Source: a virus
DNA: 29,846 nt
Strand: one strand, 5' to 3'
Virus record (IMG/VR): IMGVR_UViG_3300031862_000030
Span: 1-29,846 of that record
Both the position numbers and the translations under genes were made by a program. Of the stretch, positions 6,660-14,996 are shown piece after piece. The first letter of the stretch is position 1. Each line of letters starts with the position of its first letter. A model generated the notes under the pieces. That model was given only the letters and a program-made list of their open reading frames with translations. It ran no database searches and was not told the origin of the DNA.

Positions 6660-7805
6660 ATGGAAAGATTAGAAATACCAACTGAAATGTCAGCAAGACA
6701 GTTAGGCAGTCCGTTCCAGAAAGCATTCGATTTACCAGATAGAGCAGTAGTTTCAGACCAACTCTCCGGGGGTTATGACCTTAGAAAGGACATAGCTAGG
6801 GAAATCGGGTTTACCGAAGATTCCTTGAGAGCAAATCTAGCAAAAGCATTGACCACAACACTATCAACATATTCTGCAGGAACTTTGCCAGTGTTAATAC
6901 CAGTATATATAGACCCAGAAATCATTGATTTAACAAGAAGAGCAACTCCATTGAGGGAATTAATTCCCAGAGTAGCCAACTACGGTAAGACAGCAGACTA
7001 CAATCAGATAACCACAATTGCAACTGCTCAAGCATTGGCTGAAGACGCAGCTTTGAATGAGCAAGACGAGACTTATGCGAGAAAGTCTGTTTCAATAAAA
7101 TATCTTTACTCTGTCGGTAGAGTCACAGGTCCGATGTTCGCAGCTTCCAAGCAATATTTGGCAGCTGGTGGATATGTGGATGCTTTGAGCCTTGAAGTCA
7201 AGAACAAAACTCTTGCACTCACAAGATTGGAAGAGTCCATGATTCTATTAGGAGACAAAGATACAGATTGGGTCGAACCAATAAATTCTACAACAATGAC
7301 TGCAGCAAACTGTTACGATGGAATCTGGAGATGGATTTACGAATACAATACAGCAGCAAACGTAACGGACAACGGCGGAGCAGTGCTATCAATATCTGCA
7401 ATCAGAACAGCAATTAGAGGATGCAGAACTAAAGGTGGTGAGCCGAATCTCATAGTTTGTGATTTCTCAAGCTATGATGACATCAAAGCTCTAATCCAGG
7501 ACCAGTTGAGGTACGTTAGTACTACAACAATCGCTTGGGGAATAACCACAGTCAGTTTCGAAGGAATCCCAATAATTGCAAGCAGGTTTTTGAGCACCAC
7601 TGCAGGAAGCGGAAGCGGGACAGTCTACAATGCAAAATCTCTGTTCGTTCTAGATACGAATGTAATAGAGATGAGAGTATTGCAGGATATAAGTTACGAG
7701 GAACTTGCAAAGACAAACGACAGTGTGAAATTCATGTTAAAGGTATATGAAGCACTTGTTGTTAAAGCGCCACAGTTCTGTTGGGTGATTCACGACATAG
7801 GCTAG
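6660..7805 (+). CDS. Major capsid protein, HK97 fold
   Basis: A 381-residue protein directly after the protease/scaffold with a strong ribosome-binding site (GGAGGT at 6647-6652). The sequence has the layout of the HK97 fold: an N-terminal arm (residues 1-70), a long-helix region (DPEIIDLTRRATPLRELIPR, about 85-105), a P-domain/E-loop stretch with SIKYLYSVGRVTGPMFAAS, and an A-domain ending in EGIPIIASRFL and SLFVLDTNVIEMRVLQDISY. The N-terminal arm up to about residue 60 could be removed by the protease upstream; no cleavage site can be proved by reading. Two strong leaders and hairpins downstream suggest that transcript level is tuned after this gene. Confidence 0.88.
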   Translation: MERLEIPTEMSARQLGSPFQKAFDLPDRAVVSDQLSGGYDLRKDIAREIGFTEDSLRANLAKALTTTLSTYSAGTLPVLIPVYIDPEIIDLTRRATPLRELIPRVANYGKTADYNQITTIATAQALAEDAALNEQDETYARKSVSIKYLYSVGRVTGPMFAASKQYLAAGGYVDALSLEVKNKTLALTRLEESMILLGDKDTDWVEPINSTTMTAANCYDGIWRWIYEYNTAANVTDNGGAVLSISAIRTAIRGCRTKGGEPNLIVCDFSSYDDIKALIQDQLRYVSTTTIAWGITTVSFEGIPIIASRFLSTTAGSGSGTVYNAKSLFVLDTNVIEMRVLQDISYEELAKTNDSVKFMLKVYEALVVKAPQFCWVIHDIG

Positions 7806-7815
7806 ATTTGGTTTC

Positions 7816-7837
7816 GGGTAGAATTTTTTTACTACCC
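7816..7837 (+). terminator. Hairpin with a seven-T loop after the capsid gene
   Basis: GGGTAG (7816-7821) pairs with CTACCC (7832-7837); the loop holds TTTTTTT (7824-7830). Archaeal RNA polymerase stops on T runs, and here the run is held in the loop of a stable stem. A second hairpin of identical design but unrelated stem sequence lies at 8129-8148. It could be an attenuator or an mRNA end stabiliser between capsid genes. Confidence 0.5.
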
Positions 7838-7842
7838 ATAAA

Positions 7843-7868
7843 ATAAAATTAAAGGAGGAGAAAAATAA
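7843..7868 (+). promoter_or_regulatory. Strong leader with AAAGGAGGAG ribosome-binding site
   Basis: TAAAATTAAAGGAGGAGAAA precedes the ATG at 7869. Almost the same leader (AAAATTAAAGGAGGAGAAAA at 8155 onward) precedes the next gene, with both genes beginning ATGGCAG. The extended match to the archaeal anti-SD (CCUCCU) implies high translation, as expected for abundant capsid components. Confidence 0.6.
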
Positions 7869-8123
7869 ATGGCAGAAGTAAGTTCAGTGAGTAAAGCAAT
7901 GATTAGTCCAGTTGCTAACTACAAACTGTGGATTTACACATTTACCAAAGCTGGTGCAACAGATTACCTAGACTGTTCAGGTGAATTCGCATCAGTCGTA
8001 GGAGTATTTGCTGTAAATCAAACAAGTGGAGCGGCTGACCCTGCAACTTCATTGACAGTTACAGCTGTAACTTTCAGTGTAGGGACTGGAGTAACAGTTG
8101 CTTTAGTAGTTGGAACAGGTTAG
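7869..8123 (+). CDS. Small capsid-associated (decoration-like) protein
   Basis: An 84-residue protein rich in Val, Thr, Ala and Gly, with alternating beta-strand patterns (FASVVGVFAVNQ, SLTVTAVTFSVGTGVTVALVVGTG). It has no signal peptide; the hydrophobic end is strand-like, not a membrane helix. It follows the major capsid gene with a very strong leader duplicated at the next gene, which fits a decoration or capsid-stabilising protein made in high copy. The family is not recognised, and a low-complexity membrane-active role cannot be excluded. Confidence 0.5.
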   Translation: MAEVSSVSKAMISPVANYKLWIYTFTKAGATDYLDCSGEFASVVGVFAVNQTSGAADPATSLTVTAVTFSVGTGVTVALVVGTG

Positions 8124-8128
8124 ACAAT

Positions 8129-8148
8129 TTGAAATTTTTTTGTTTCAA
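8129..8148 (+). terminator. Second hairpin with a seven-T loop
   Basis: TTGAAA (8129-8134) pairs with TTTCAA (8143-8148) around TTTTTTTG. The design matches the hairpin at 7816-7837: six base pairs and seven Ts in the loop, followed about 12 bases later by an AT-rich AAAGGAGGAG leader. The stems have different sequences, so the structure, not the sequence, is shared. Confidence 0.5.
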
Positions 8149-8177
8149 TCAATAAAAATTAAAGGAGGAGAAAAAGA

Positions 8178-8414
8178 ATGGCAGTAGTAGATAACATTAC
8201 CCGAAAAGAAATAACTGGATTGCTCGGAATTGAAGTGGTCAGAGCCCAGTTGACAGGAGCAACATCAACATTCGTAAGTAAATTTGGAACAGTAGTAGCA
8301 GTTGGAATAAATGTTGAAGGAACAAACGGAGCTACTTGGACAAGAAGCGGTTCAACCATAACCATAACAGGAACAAATGACGATTGGGTAAACATATTCG
8401 TCTTTGGAAGATAA
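8178..8414 (+). CDS. Second small capsid-associated protein
   Basis: A 78-residue protein that is mostly predicted beta strand (FVSKFGTVVAVGINVEGTN, GSTITITGTNDDWVNIFVFGR). The ending, strand - turn - DDWVNIFVFGR, is the kind seen in small phage capsid decoration or fibre-base proteins. It is preceded by the same strong leader as its neighbour at 7869, and both begin Met-Ala-x-Val. The two may be distant paralogues or simply co-opted the same leader; overall sequence similarity is low by eye. Confidence 0.5.
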   Translation: MAVVDNITRKEITGLLGIEVVRAQLTGATSTFVSKFGTVVAVGINVEGTNGATWTRSGSTITITGTNDDWVNIFVFGR

Positions 8415-8415
8415 G

Positions 8416-8487
8416 ATGCACAAAATAAAGAAACTGAAGAAAAGATTTAAGTTTAGGAATTCAAAATTAATAGAGGTGAAAAGGTAA
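8416..8487 (+). CDS. Possible 23-residue basic peptide
   Basis: An ATG one base after the previous stop opens a 23-residue frame, MHKIKKLKKRFKFRN..., ending TAATG over the next start. It has 10 Lys/Arg and no acidic cluster except one Glu. It may be a leader that couples translation to the structural gene downstream, or chance. No dedicated ribosome-binding site is visible. Confidence 0.25.
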   Translation: MHKIKKLKKRFKFRNSKLIEVKR

Positions 8488-9068
8488 TGGCAGCAACAGT
8501 TGATGTAGTTGAAGGAAATGGAGCAGGTCCAACATGGACTGTAATTACAGCAGCTAGGTATTGTAATGCAGATAATTATAACCCTGGAACATCAACTCCT
8601 GTAGTAGTCCCAGCAGCAACTGGTTACAGTTGGTGGAAAACCCATGCATTAAAAATCACAGCTGGTGGTTATACACAAATAACAAACCTCAGATTCTTCA
8701 CCGATGGAACAATTACTTGGACTTTAGGAACTGGAGGAATGGTTAAGTTAGCTCAGAAATCAACTGCAGATAAAGGTGTCCCAGCAGCAAATTACGACCA
8801 AGCAACTGGAAGTTCAACAACTGGAGATTATTTTGATGATGCAACACTTGGACACACTTTCTACAAGTCAGGTTCAGCAAATTATTCAGCACCAGTAAAT
8901 ATAACAACATATACTACTGGTTCTCCAATGCAGGTTGATAACACTACAGTTTATTCAGGAGCAGTATCTGCAACATATGGAGTAGTTCATCAGATTTTAA
9001 TTGCATCAGATGCAACTCAAGGAACACAAGCTGCAGAAACATTCACATTCCGATGGGACGAAATTTAG
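8487..9068 (+). CDS. Beta-rich virion structural protein
   Basis: A 193-residue protein with a good ribosome-binding site (GAGGTGAAAAGG before the ATG). The composition (Gly, Thr, Ala, Tyr, Trp) and repeated strand-turn patterns (ITAGGYTQITNLRFFTDGTITW, TYGVVHQILIASDATQGTQ) suggest a beta-sandwich virion surface protein. It ends with AETFTFRWDEI, the sort of terminal strand seen in phage and archaeal-virus structural proteins. Position after the capsid genes and before the adhesin block suits a capsid-surface or fibre-attachment role. I do not recognise the family well enough to name it. Confidence 0.5.
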   Translation: MAATVDVVEGNGAGPTWTVITAARYCNADNYNPGTSTPVVVPAATGYSWWKTHALKITAGGYTQITNLRFFTDGTITWTLGTGGMVKLAQKSTADKGVPAANYDQATGSSTTGDYFDDATLGHTFYKSGSANYSAPVNITTYTTGSPMQVDNTTVYSGAVSATYGVVHQILIASDATQGTQAAETFTFRWDEI

Positions 9069-9527
9069 GTGATTAACATAGGTAATACAATACCAAAAGA
9101 ATTTTCTTCTAATGACTTAGACAAAGAGATTTTTCAAGAAGTAATTAAGAATATCAAAGACAGTGTAGATTATTTCTGGTTTGCTAAATTCAAAGACGGA
9201 ACTACTTTATCTCAATACAATAAGGACGGTTCTGAAAATTTAGCTAAGAGGATTTTTGATGAAGAGAAAAAAGAAAACTTAGACCAAGTTTGGTGGATAC
9301 CTTTAAAAAACAAAACAAGCTATGGATTGAAATTAGAAGAAAATCAAAGATTGATTTTGGTTAGAAGAAATTACATAAGGACTACTGCAGATGGTCAGGA
9401 AAGAAGCACAATCTATATGTTGGGTTGGCAGAAAACCGAGAATGAAAAAAATATCAAGAACATACTTTTCCTGAATAAAGATGGTAAATTTGAAGTTTCT
9501 GATAATTTTGAACATTATTTTGTGTGA
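9069..9527 (+). CDS. Conserved-looking protein of unknown function; possible ATA start at 9078
   Basis: A 149-152-residue protein with DYFWFAKFKDGTTLSQYNKDGSENL early on, Trp-rich strands (DQVWWIPLKNK) and a run of beta strands to the C-terminus. No signal peptide or membrane helix. The conventional start is GTG at 9069, but that codon is part of the TAGGTGATT motif that elsewhere in this window is stop plus ribosome-binding site. By that rule the start would be ATA at 9078, giving IGNTIPKEF. The gene ends five bases before the adhesin at 9533, so it may serve that module. Function unknown. Confidence 0.6.
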   Translation: MINIGNTIPKEFSSNDLDKEIFQEVIKNIKDSVDYFWFAKFKDGTTLSQYNKDGSENLAKRIFDEEKKENLDQVWWIPLKNKTSYGLKLEENQRLILVRRNYIRTTADGQERSTIYMLGWQKTENEKNIKNILFLNKDGKFEVSDNFEHYFV

Positions 9528-9532
9528 ATTGA

Positions 9533-11848
9533 ATGGTAAAAAAAATATATCTAGGAGGAACAATAGTAACCTTGTTAGGACTATTTTTAGCACTTTCTCA
9601 GATTTATGGAGTTCATATTGAAACTTCTGGAGATACTGTTTGTAGCAATGAATGTATCAGTTATTTTAACATCACTTCAGAAAACTATACAATCTATGTT
9701 AGAAATCCAAATCAAATAAAATTACAGTTTTCTCCTGAGATTCAGGATTTTCAAGTTTATAGATTAAAATATAATGATTGGGTTCCAGTAGATGTAACAA
9801 ATTTCAATTTCAATAAAGGAGTTACCTATCAATTTAAAATAATTGCACATAAGAATTCAAAAGATACGGTTAAGTGGAGTTTGAGTTATTCAGATAAGGA
9901 AATAGACCCGACATGGATTGGAAGTTCTAATGTCATAAAATATGGGAATGATTTGGTTCCTGATTTTGGAGAAAGATTTTGGAATGCAAGTGGAGAATAT
10001 GCAGAATCTCCTTACTACCCTGCAATAATTTTAAACCAGACCAATTATATAGATAGATTAATTTCCTGGGAGTTTGATGAAATCAATGAAACTCACTGGC
10101 AAGCACAATTCACAATCAACCAGACTTTCTGGAACAATACAAAAAATTGTATAGGTAAATCAACTACTTGTTGGAATAATTTGAAGAACCACTATTTTCC
10201 TAATTCTACAAGTGCTCAAATCAAAGCTGATTTATTGAATATGGTAAATTATAAAAGAACCAGTTTTACTGATAACATTGAATTTTCTAATTTAAATTTT
10301 GATTCTGCAGGAGGAACTGGAAATTTCTTAATTATTTTTCCAGATGGTTTCAAAATAGGAGAGGAATTTAAATTAGGATTCAATTCAACCTATGGTTATA
10401 CAGAGTATCAAACTACCCAATCAACAACAACTACAGGATTTAAAGATGTCATGGCACTAACTATTACTGGGACGGATGCAGGAAATTACATAGTTCTTGC
10501 TGAAGCAGAAACAACTGAATCTACTGCAAGTTATGTTGCAAAGGTGAACATGAGTATTGATGGAACTTTATGGGGTTATTCAGCACAACAACCAATGACA
10601 GCTTCAACTGAGTGGAATCCTATTTCTTGGATGAAGAATGTAACTTTTGGAGCAGGTGAAACACATATTATCAGACTTGGATTAGCAACTGGAAGTGCTT
10701 CTTATACAGCATCTATAAGAAATATTCATGCATTTGTTTTGAAGCCTACTGATGGATATTATTACAATGAAAATGAAACTGTAGGTTATGTAGGTCCTGT
10801 AAAAGTAAACAAATTATGGCTTAATTTTACACCTCCGACATCTGCTCCATATCTTATTTTAGCATCATTTGAGGGAAATACAACAGCAACAACTGCTGAA
10901 CTTTGGGTAAATTTGACAGTCAATTCAATCGATAATGATACTCTTGAATATACAAGTGGTGCTGCTGAAATTAGAGCATTTGGATTGATGAATTTACTTA
11001 ATTTTTCAAATTCTCCCCAATCAATAGCAATTAATGCATATCAGAATTATGGGGCTCAATCTTATGCAATGAGAAGAATAAGATTGGCAGCAATTCCTTT
11101 AGGTAGCTATACTTATTATTTCAACAGTTCTGAATCAGAATCCACAACAACTTCAATAAGTTATGTTGATAAATTAGTTTTAACGCCAACTTTATTAAAT
11201 GCAAGCTATGTAGTAATTGGGTCATCCGAAACAGCAGAAAGTTCATCTACCTATTTTAGAGATGTTGCATTATATTTCAACACAGCAATACATAATGATG
11301 AATACGAAAGACCAAAGCAGACAACAAATTATTTCAATGGAATATTTCTAAAACAAGTAAATCCATCTGGTGCAGGAGGAGATGTGACAAAAATACAGTT
11401 TAAAACCTCTTCAGCATCTGGGACTGCAAAAATAAGGAATGCAAGACTATTGATATTTAAAGCACCAGCACCAACAGTTCCAGATATAAAAATAACTTTC
11501 AATGGTCTAACTACAAAAATTCTTTTTAATCAACCAGATATTTGTGATGAAAGAGCAATGAGAATTGTCTATCCTGAAAACCAAACAACTATAATGGGAG
11601 TAATCAATGGAACTAACAATGGAACTGCATCTGCAAATAATTTCGAATTCAGTCTTTCATCTAGTCCTCCAACAAATTATACTTTCTACATAGGAAATTA
11701 CACTCACAATATTACGATACCCGATACAGCTTGGTATAAAATTTATGCGACTATTCCAACAACTCAAAATAGAACTTTCTTATTCTATATTAACTGTAGT
11801 TATCCAACTTCAACATGGCAACCTAATTTTCAATTCAGGGCAACATAG
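9533..11848 (+). CDS. Membrane-anchored adhesin/fibre-like protein with three repeats of a beta domain
   Basis: A 771-residue protein. Residues 5-26 form an N-terminal hydrophobic segment, followed by a module (ETSGDTVCSNECISYFNIT ... DTVKWSLSYSDKEIDPTW, about 30-128) that is clearly related to the N-terminus of the 1403-residue adhesin at 23184. Three beta domains of about 105 residues follow (about 297-405, 423-530, 546-645), each with a YxVLAexE-like opening and a closing IRNaRxxxxK-like strand; such domains are common in phage surface proteins. Many Asn-x-Ser/Thr sequons suggest glycosylation outside the cell. It could be a virion fibre delivered through the membrane or a host-surface protein made during infection. 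Confidence 0.65.
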   Translation: MVKKIYLGGTIVTLLGLFLALSQIYGVHIETSGDTVCSNECISYFNITSENYTIYVRNPNQIKLQFSPEIQDFQVYRLKYNDWVPVDVTNFNFNKGVTYQFKIIAHKNSKDTVKWSLSYSDKEIDPTWIGSSNVIKYGNDLVPDFGERFWNASGEYAESPYYPAIILNQTNYIDRLISWEFDEINETHWQAQFTINQTFWNNTKNCIGKSTTCWNNLKNHYFPNSTSAQIKADLLNMVNYKRTSFTDNIEFSNLNFDSAGGTGNFLIIFPDGFKIGEEFKLGFNSTYGYTEYQTTQSTTTTGFKDVMALTITGTDAGNYIVLAEAETTESTASYVAKVNMSIDGTLWGYSAQQPMTASTEWNPISWMKNVTFGAGETHIIRLGLATGSASYTASIRNIHAFVLKPTDGYYYNENETVGYVGPVKVNKLWLNFTPPTSAPYLILASFEGNTTATTAELWVNLTVNSIDNDTLEYTSGAAEIRAFGLMNLLNFSNSPQSIAINAYQNYGAQSYAMRRIRLAAIPLGSYTYYFNSSESESTTTSISYVDKLVLTPTLLNASYVVIGSSETAESSSTYFRDVALYFNTAIHNDEYERPKQTTNYFNGIFLKQVNPSGAGGDVTKIQFKTSSASGTAKIRNARLLIFKAPAPTVPDIKITFNGLTTKILFNQPDICDERAMRIVYPENQTTIMGVINGTNNGTASANNFEFSLSSSPPTNYTFYIGNYTHNITIPDTAWYKIYATIPTTQNRTFLFYINCSYPTSTWQPNFQFRAT

Positions 11849-11856
11849 GTGATTGA

Positions 11857-13617
11857 ATGCCAGATGTAGTTAAACCAGTAATTCCTCTCAGGAGATATAA
11901 AAATTATTCTATTGATGCCTTAATCAAAATCACAGGATTAACCAAAACATTTACAATTGATGCAAGAATAATAAAAATAATTGAAAAGACCTATACGATT
12001 GATACATTAATCAAAAAATTTGGTATAGAAAAGACCTATACCATTAATACTTTAATTCAAAAACAAGGTTTGACTAAAACATACACTATAGATTCACTTA
12101 TTGCAGGAACTAAAACCAAGACCTATACCATTGATTCCTTAATTCAGAAAGCAATAACAAAAACCTATACTATAGATTCACTGATTAAAGGACCAGTTGT
12201 TAAAACTTTTACCATTGATTCTTTAATAAGGAAATTAGGATTAGAAAAGACATATACAATAGATGCTTACATTAGTAAAGCATTCACCAAAACTTACACA
12301 ATTGATTCTCTAATCAGAAAACAAATCGAAAAGACCTATACGATAGATGCTTTGCTTAGAAAGTCAATAGAAAAAACCTACACAATTGACGCTTTAATTA
12401 GGAAAGCAATCGAAAAAACATATACCTTGGATGCTTTGATTAGGAAACTTGGTTTGGAGAAAACCTATACAATTGATGTAATAATTATAACATCAGTTAC
12501 CACTAAAACCTTAACTTACACTATTGACGCATTAATAGCAAAAACATTTTCTACAACTTTTACCATTGATTCATTGATTAGGAAGTTAATAGAAAAGACT
12601 TTTACCACAGATGTTTTAATTAAAAGGTTTGGACTGGAGAAAACCTACACTCAGGATGCACTTATCAGAAAAACTTTTGAAAAGACCTACACAATAGATT
12701 CACTGATTAAAAAAGCAATAGATAAGACTTATACCATAGATTCTTTAATTCTTAAAACTTTGACCAAGACCTATACCATTGATGCTTTGATAAAGAAGTT
12801 AATAGAAAAGACTTTTACCATTGACATCTTAATTAAGAAATTTGATTTGGAGGAGACATTCACCATTGACGCATTGATTATGAAACTTATCAGTGGAACT
12901 TTTTTAATGGATGTTTTGATTCAGAAATCAATAGAAAAAACCTTTACGCTTGATGCAATAATTGTTCTACTAAAAAACAAGACTTACACGATTGATACAC
13001 TCATACAAAAATTAATGGAGAAAACCTACACAATTGATGTTTTAATTAGGAAAATGTTGGAAAAGACCTTTACTACAGATGTTCTATTAATAAAAACAAT
13101 TGAAAAAACATTCACCATAGATTCCTTAATTCAAAAATTAGATTTGACCAAAACATACACGATAGATACCTTGCTAAGGAAAACAATTGAAAAAACATTC
13201 ACCATAGATTCTATAATCAGTAAAGCATTTGAGATTACATTTTCCATTACCGTTTTGATTAGGAAATCATTCACCAAGGATTATTCTATAGATGCCCTTC
13301 TTGCAATTACTTTGACCAAAACATATACCATAGATTCACTTATTGCAGGAACTGTAAGCAAAACTTATACCATAGATGTCCTGATGGTAAGGCAACTCAC
13401 AAAAGAAATGACTATTGATACCTTAATTCAAAGAGCATCTACAAAATCTTTTAAAATGGATGTTGTGATTGATGTAGTTCCTCAGCATGATTTGAAGATA
13501 ATGCAACAATTGGGCAAGAATGAGAACTTTGGAGAGAATCAATACTTGGATGTTGAGCATTCTCAAACAAGATACTATGAAAAGGGTAGGTTTGCTGGTA
13601 GAGCTATGACAGCTTAA
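11857..13617 (+). CDS. Fibre-like protein with 37 tandem KTYTIDxLI repeats
   Basis: A 586-residue protein. From about residue 15 to 540 it consists of 37 units of 14-15 residues with consensus (E/T)KT(Y/F)TID(S/A/T)LIxK plus two or three hydrophobic residues; one unit is expanded (IITSVTTKTL) near residue 215. The alternation suggests a beta-solenoid or beta-prism shaft with an Asp at a fixed turn. The 46-residue C-terminal tail (QHDLKIMQQLGKNENFGEN...) is non-repetitive. There is no signal peptide, unlike both neighbours. The start (ATG after TAGGTGATTGA) is well supported. A tail-fibre or capsid-fibre shaft is the likely role; the DNA repeats have diverged at synonymous sites, so the array is old or under selection. 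Confidence 0.6.
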   Translation: MPDVVKPVIPLRRYKNYSIDALIKITGLTKTFTIDARIIKIIEKTYTIDTLIKKFGIEKTYTINTLIQKQGLTKTYTIDSLIAGTKTKTYTIDSLIQKAITKTYTIDSLIKGPVVKTFTIDSLIRKLGLEKTYTIDAYISKAFTKTYTIDSLIRKQIEKTYTIDALLRKSIEKTYTIDALIRKAIEKTYTLDALIRKLGLEKTYTIDVIIITSVTTKTLTYTIDALIAKTFSTTFTIDSLIRKLIEKTFTTDVLIKRFGLEKTYTQDALIRKTFEKTYTIDSLIKKAIDKTYTIDSLILKTLTKTYTIDALIKKLIEKTFTIDILIKKFDLEETFTIDALIMKLISGTFLMDVLIQKSIEKTFTLDAIIVLLKNKTYTIDTLIQKLMEKTYTIDVLIRKMLEKTFTTDVLLIKTIEKTFTIDSLIQKLDLTKTYTIDTLLRKTIEKTFTIDSIISKAFEITFSITVLIRKSFTKDYSIDALLAITLTKTYTIDSLIAGTVSKTYTIDVLMVRQLTKEMTIDTLIQRASTKSFKMDVVIDVVPQHDLKIMQQLGKNENFGENQYLDVEHSQTRYYEKGRFAGRAMTA

Positions 13618-13618
13618 A

Positions 13619-13655
13619 GTTTATTAACTTTAAAAAATAATAATAATAATAAAGG
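13619..13655 (+). repeat. Junction element copy C with (AAT)n
   Basis: GTTTATTAACTTTAAAAAAT followed by an AAT tract and AAAGG, after the stop of the repeat-fibre gene. It is the closest relative of copy B at 4661, and the match extends through GAGCAA, ACAAC, TCTGTTATTG and TATCTGTCCT-like blocks into the coding start of the next gene. Confidence 0.55.
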
Positions 13656-13666
13656 AATTGGGACAA

Positions 13667-14995
13667 GTGAGCAAAAACAACAACTCTGTTATTGTCAGAG
13701 TATCTGTCCTAACGGCGATACTTCTAGCTACTTTAGGAGTCTTAGGAATAACAGTTTTAGCATTGACATTCTCGAATGCATATCCTAGTGGTCAAACTCT
13801 CGCAAGCCAGACATCCTGGTTCAATATAACAATCAGTTCAGCAATTTCTGATAAATGTGTTTTCACTCTAGGACTAGCGGGAAACAATTCCTATGTAGGA
13901 AACTTCACAATGACTAATCAATCAACTACAACATTCTATAATTCTTCTTTCGTTTTTGGTTCAGACAGTGGCTATAATCAACCGAATAATGTAACTTTCT
14001 ATTGCCTTAATAACACTGTTTATATCAATTCCTCAGTTTACACTTTTGATGCAGACACAGTGAAACCATTAGTCAGTTTGGCAAAATACAACTTAACTTA
14101 TTCTGGAGGCTTTGCATATTTGTTCTTCAATGTCTCAGATACCCATTATTCCCAATGTGGATTTTTTGTCAACAATACTGCAAATAATGCAACATTCATT
14201 GCAGGAACAGTAGGAACTCCAAGCAATGGAATCAATTCAAGAGCAAACTGCACTGCTCTAATTAATCCAAGTTCTCTAAATCTTCCTTATGACGGAAACT
14301 TTTACCTCCAAGGATGGGCAAACGATACTTTAGGAAATGGGACATATTCATCTACCAACCAAACTATTTTTGCTAAAACACTCTATCCAAACAAATGGAA
14401 CTTAATTACTTATTATGGTGCTAACGATACCTACCAGAATGAAACTGTCAGAGAATTTTACAATAACCACAACAATGGAATAAGTCAGATAGCAGTTTGG
14501 AATGAAACAAGTGGAACTTTCATAACCTGGTCAGCTTCTGCCCCGACAGTGAATCAAGGAACAGTTTTGTATCCAGGAGAAGCAGTCTATCTTTATGGTG
14601 GTGCTAATAGTCTTGTAAGTCCAGATTACATAGGAGAAGTTTATGGGACTGCAAGAGAAAATGTAACACTCAGTATAAACACTTCCAGTAAAGCAACTTC
14701 TTGGAATATATTGCCCTTGTATTTCAACACCACGATAAATTCAACTTTGTATGCTCTTACTTATAACGACACATATCCTTCAGCAGGTCAAGCTAAATTA
14801 ATGAATATTACTTTTGTAAGTTGGTTCAATGCATCAAGTGGACAATATATCACTTGCAGACAAGGTTATACAATCTGTGCTGGGACTACAGCAACACCTG
14901 ATACAGTTGTCCTACCAAAAGGGACTGCTGTATGGGTTCTTACAGATAGAATCTCAAGCAGCATAATATTAAATACAACAAGGATAAGTGGTTAG
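13667..14995 (+). CDS. Exported, sequon-rich glycoprotein with two WNL-type domains
   Basis: A 442-residue protein, starting at GTG 13667 (AAAGGA at 13651-13656, 10 bases upstream); a TTG at 13658 lies too close to that site. Residues about 8-35 form a signal anchor (VSVLTAILLATLGVLGITVLAL). The rest is extracellular in character, with a large number of Asn-x-Ser/Thr sequons and paired cysteines. Two C-terminal domains share a plan: KWNLITYYGAN ... VWNETSGTFITW ... LYPGEAVYLYGG (about 243-330) and SWNILPLYFNT ... SWFNASSGQYIT ... LPKGTAVWVLTDR (about 344-435). This WNL-x...pGxAvW plan is familiar from archaeal surface proteins. It is either a virion surface protein or a protein that remodels the host surface. 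Confidence 0.6.
   Translation: MSKNNNSVIVRVSVLTAILLATLGVLGITVLALTFSNAYPSGQTLASQTSWFNITISSAISDKCVFTLGLAGNNSYVGNFTMTNQSTTTFYNSSFVFGSDSGYNQPNNVTFYCLNNTVYINSSVYTFDADTVKPLVSLAKYNLTYSGGFAYLFFNVSDTHYSQCGFFVNNTANNATFIAGTVGTPSNGINSRANCTALINPSSLNLPYDGNFYLQGWANDTLGNGTYSSTNQTIFAKTLYPNKWNLITYYGANDTYQNETVREFYNNHNNGISQIAVWNETSGTFITWSASAPTVNQGTVLYPGEAVYLYGGANSLVSPDYIGEVYGTARENVTLSINTSSKATSWNILPLYFNTTINSTLYALTYNDTYPSAGQAKLMNITFVSWFNASSGQYITCRQGYTICAGTTATPDTVVLPKGTAVWVLTDRISSSIILNTTRISG
13683..13701 (+). promoter_or_regulatory. Hairpin ACTCTG / CAGAGT inside the start of the glycoprotein gene
   Basis: ACTCTG (13683-13688) pairs with CAGAGT (13696-13701) around TTATTGT. It is homologous to 4719-4737 but all four bases of the outer two pairs differ and remain paired. 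It lies 16 bases into the coding region. Confidence 0.5.
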
Positions 14996-14996
14996 A

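Noticed and set aside
7535-7750. 71-residue + strand frame within the capsid gene
   Set aside because: Out-of-frame shadow of a well-supported capsid gene, rich in Arg/Cys/Ser, with no start signal.
11857-13617. CRISPR-like regular repeats
   Set aside because: The 42-45-base periodicity is due to protein repeats; units differ at synonymous positions and there are no distinct spacers.
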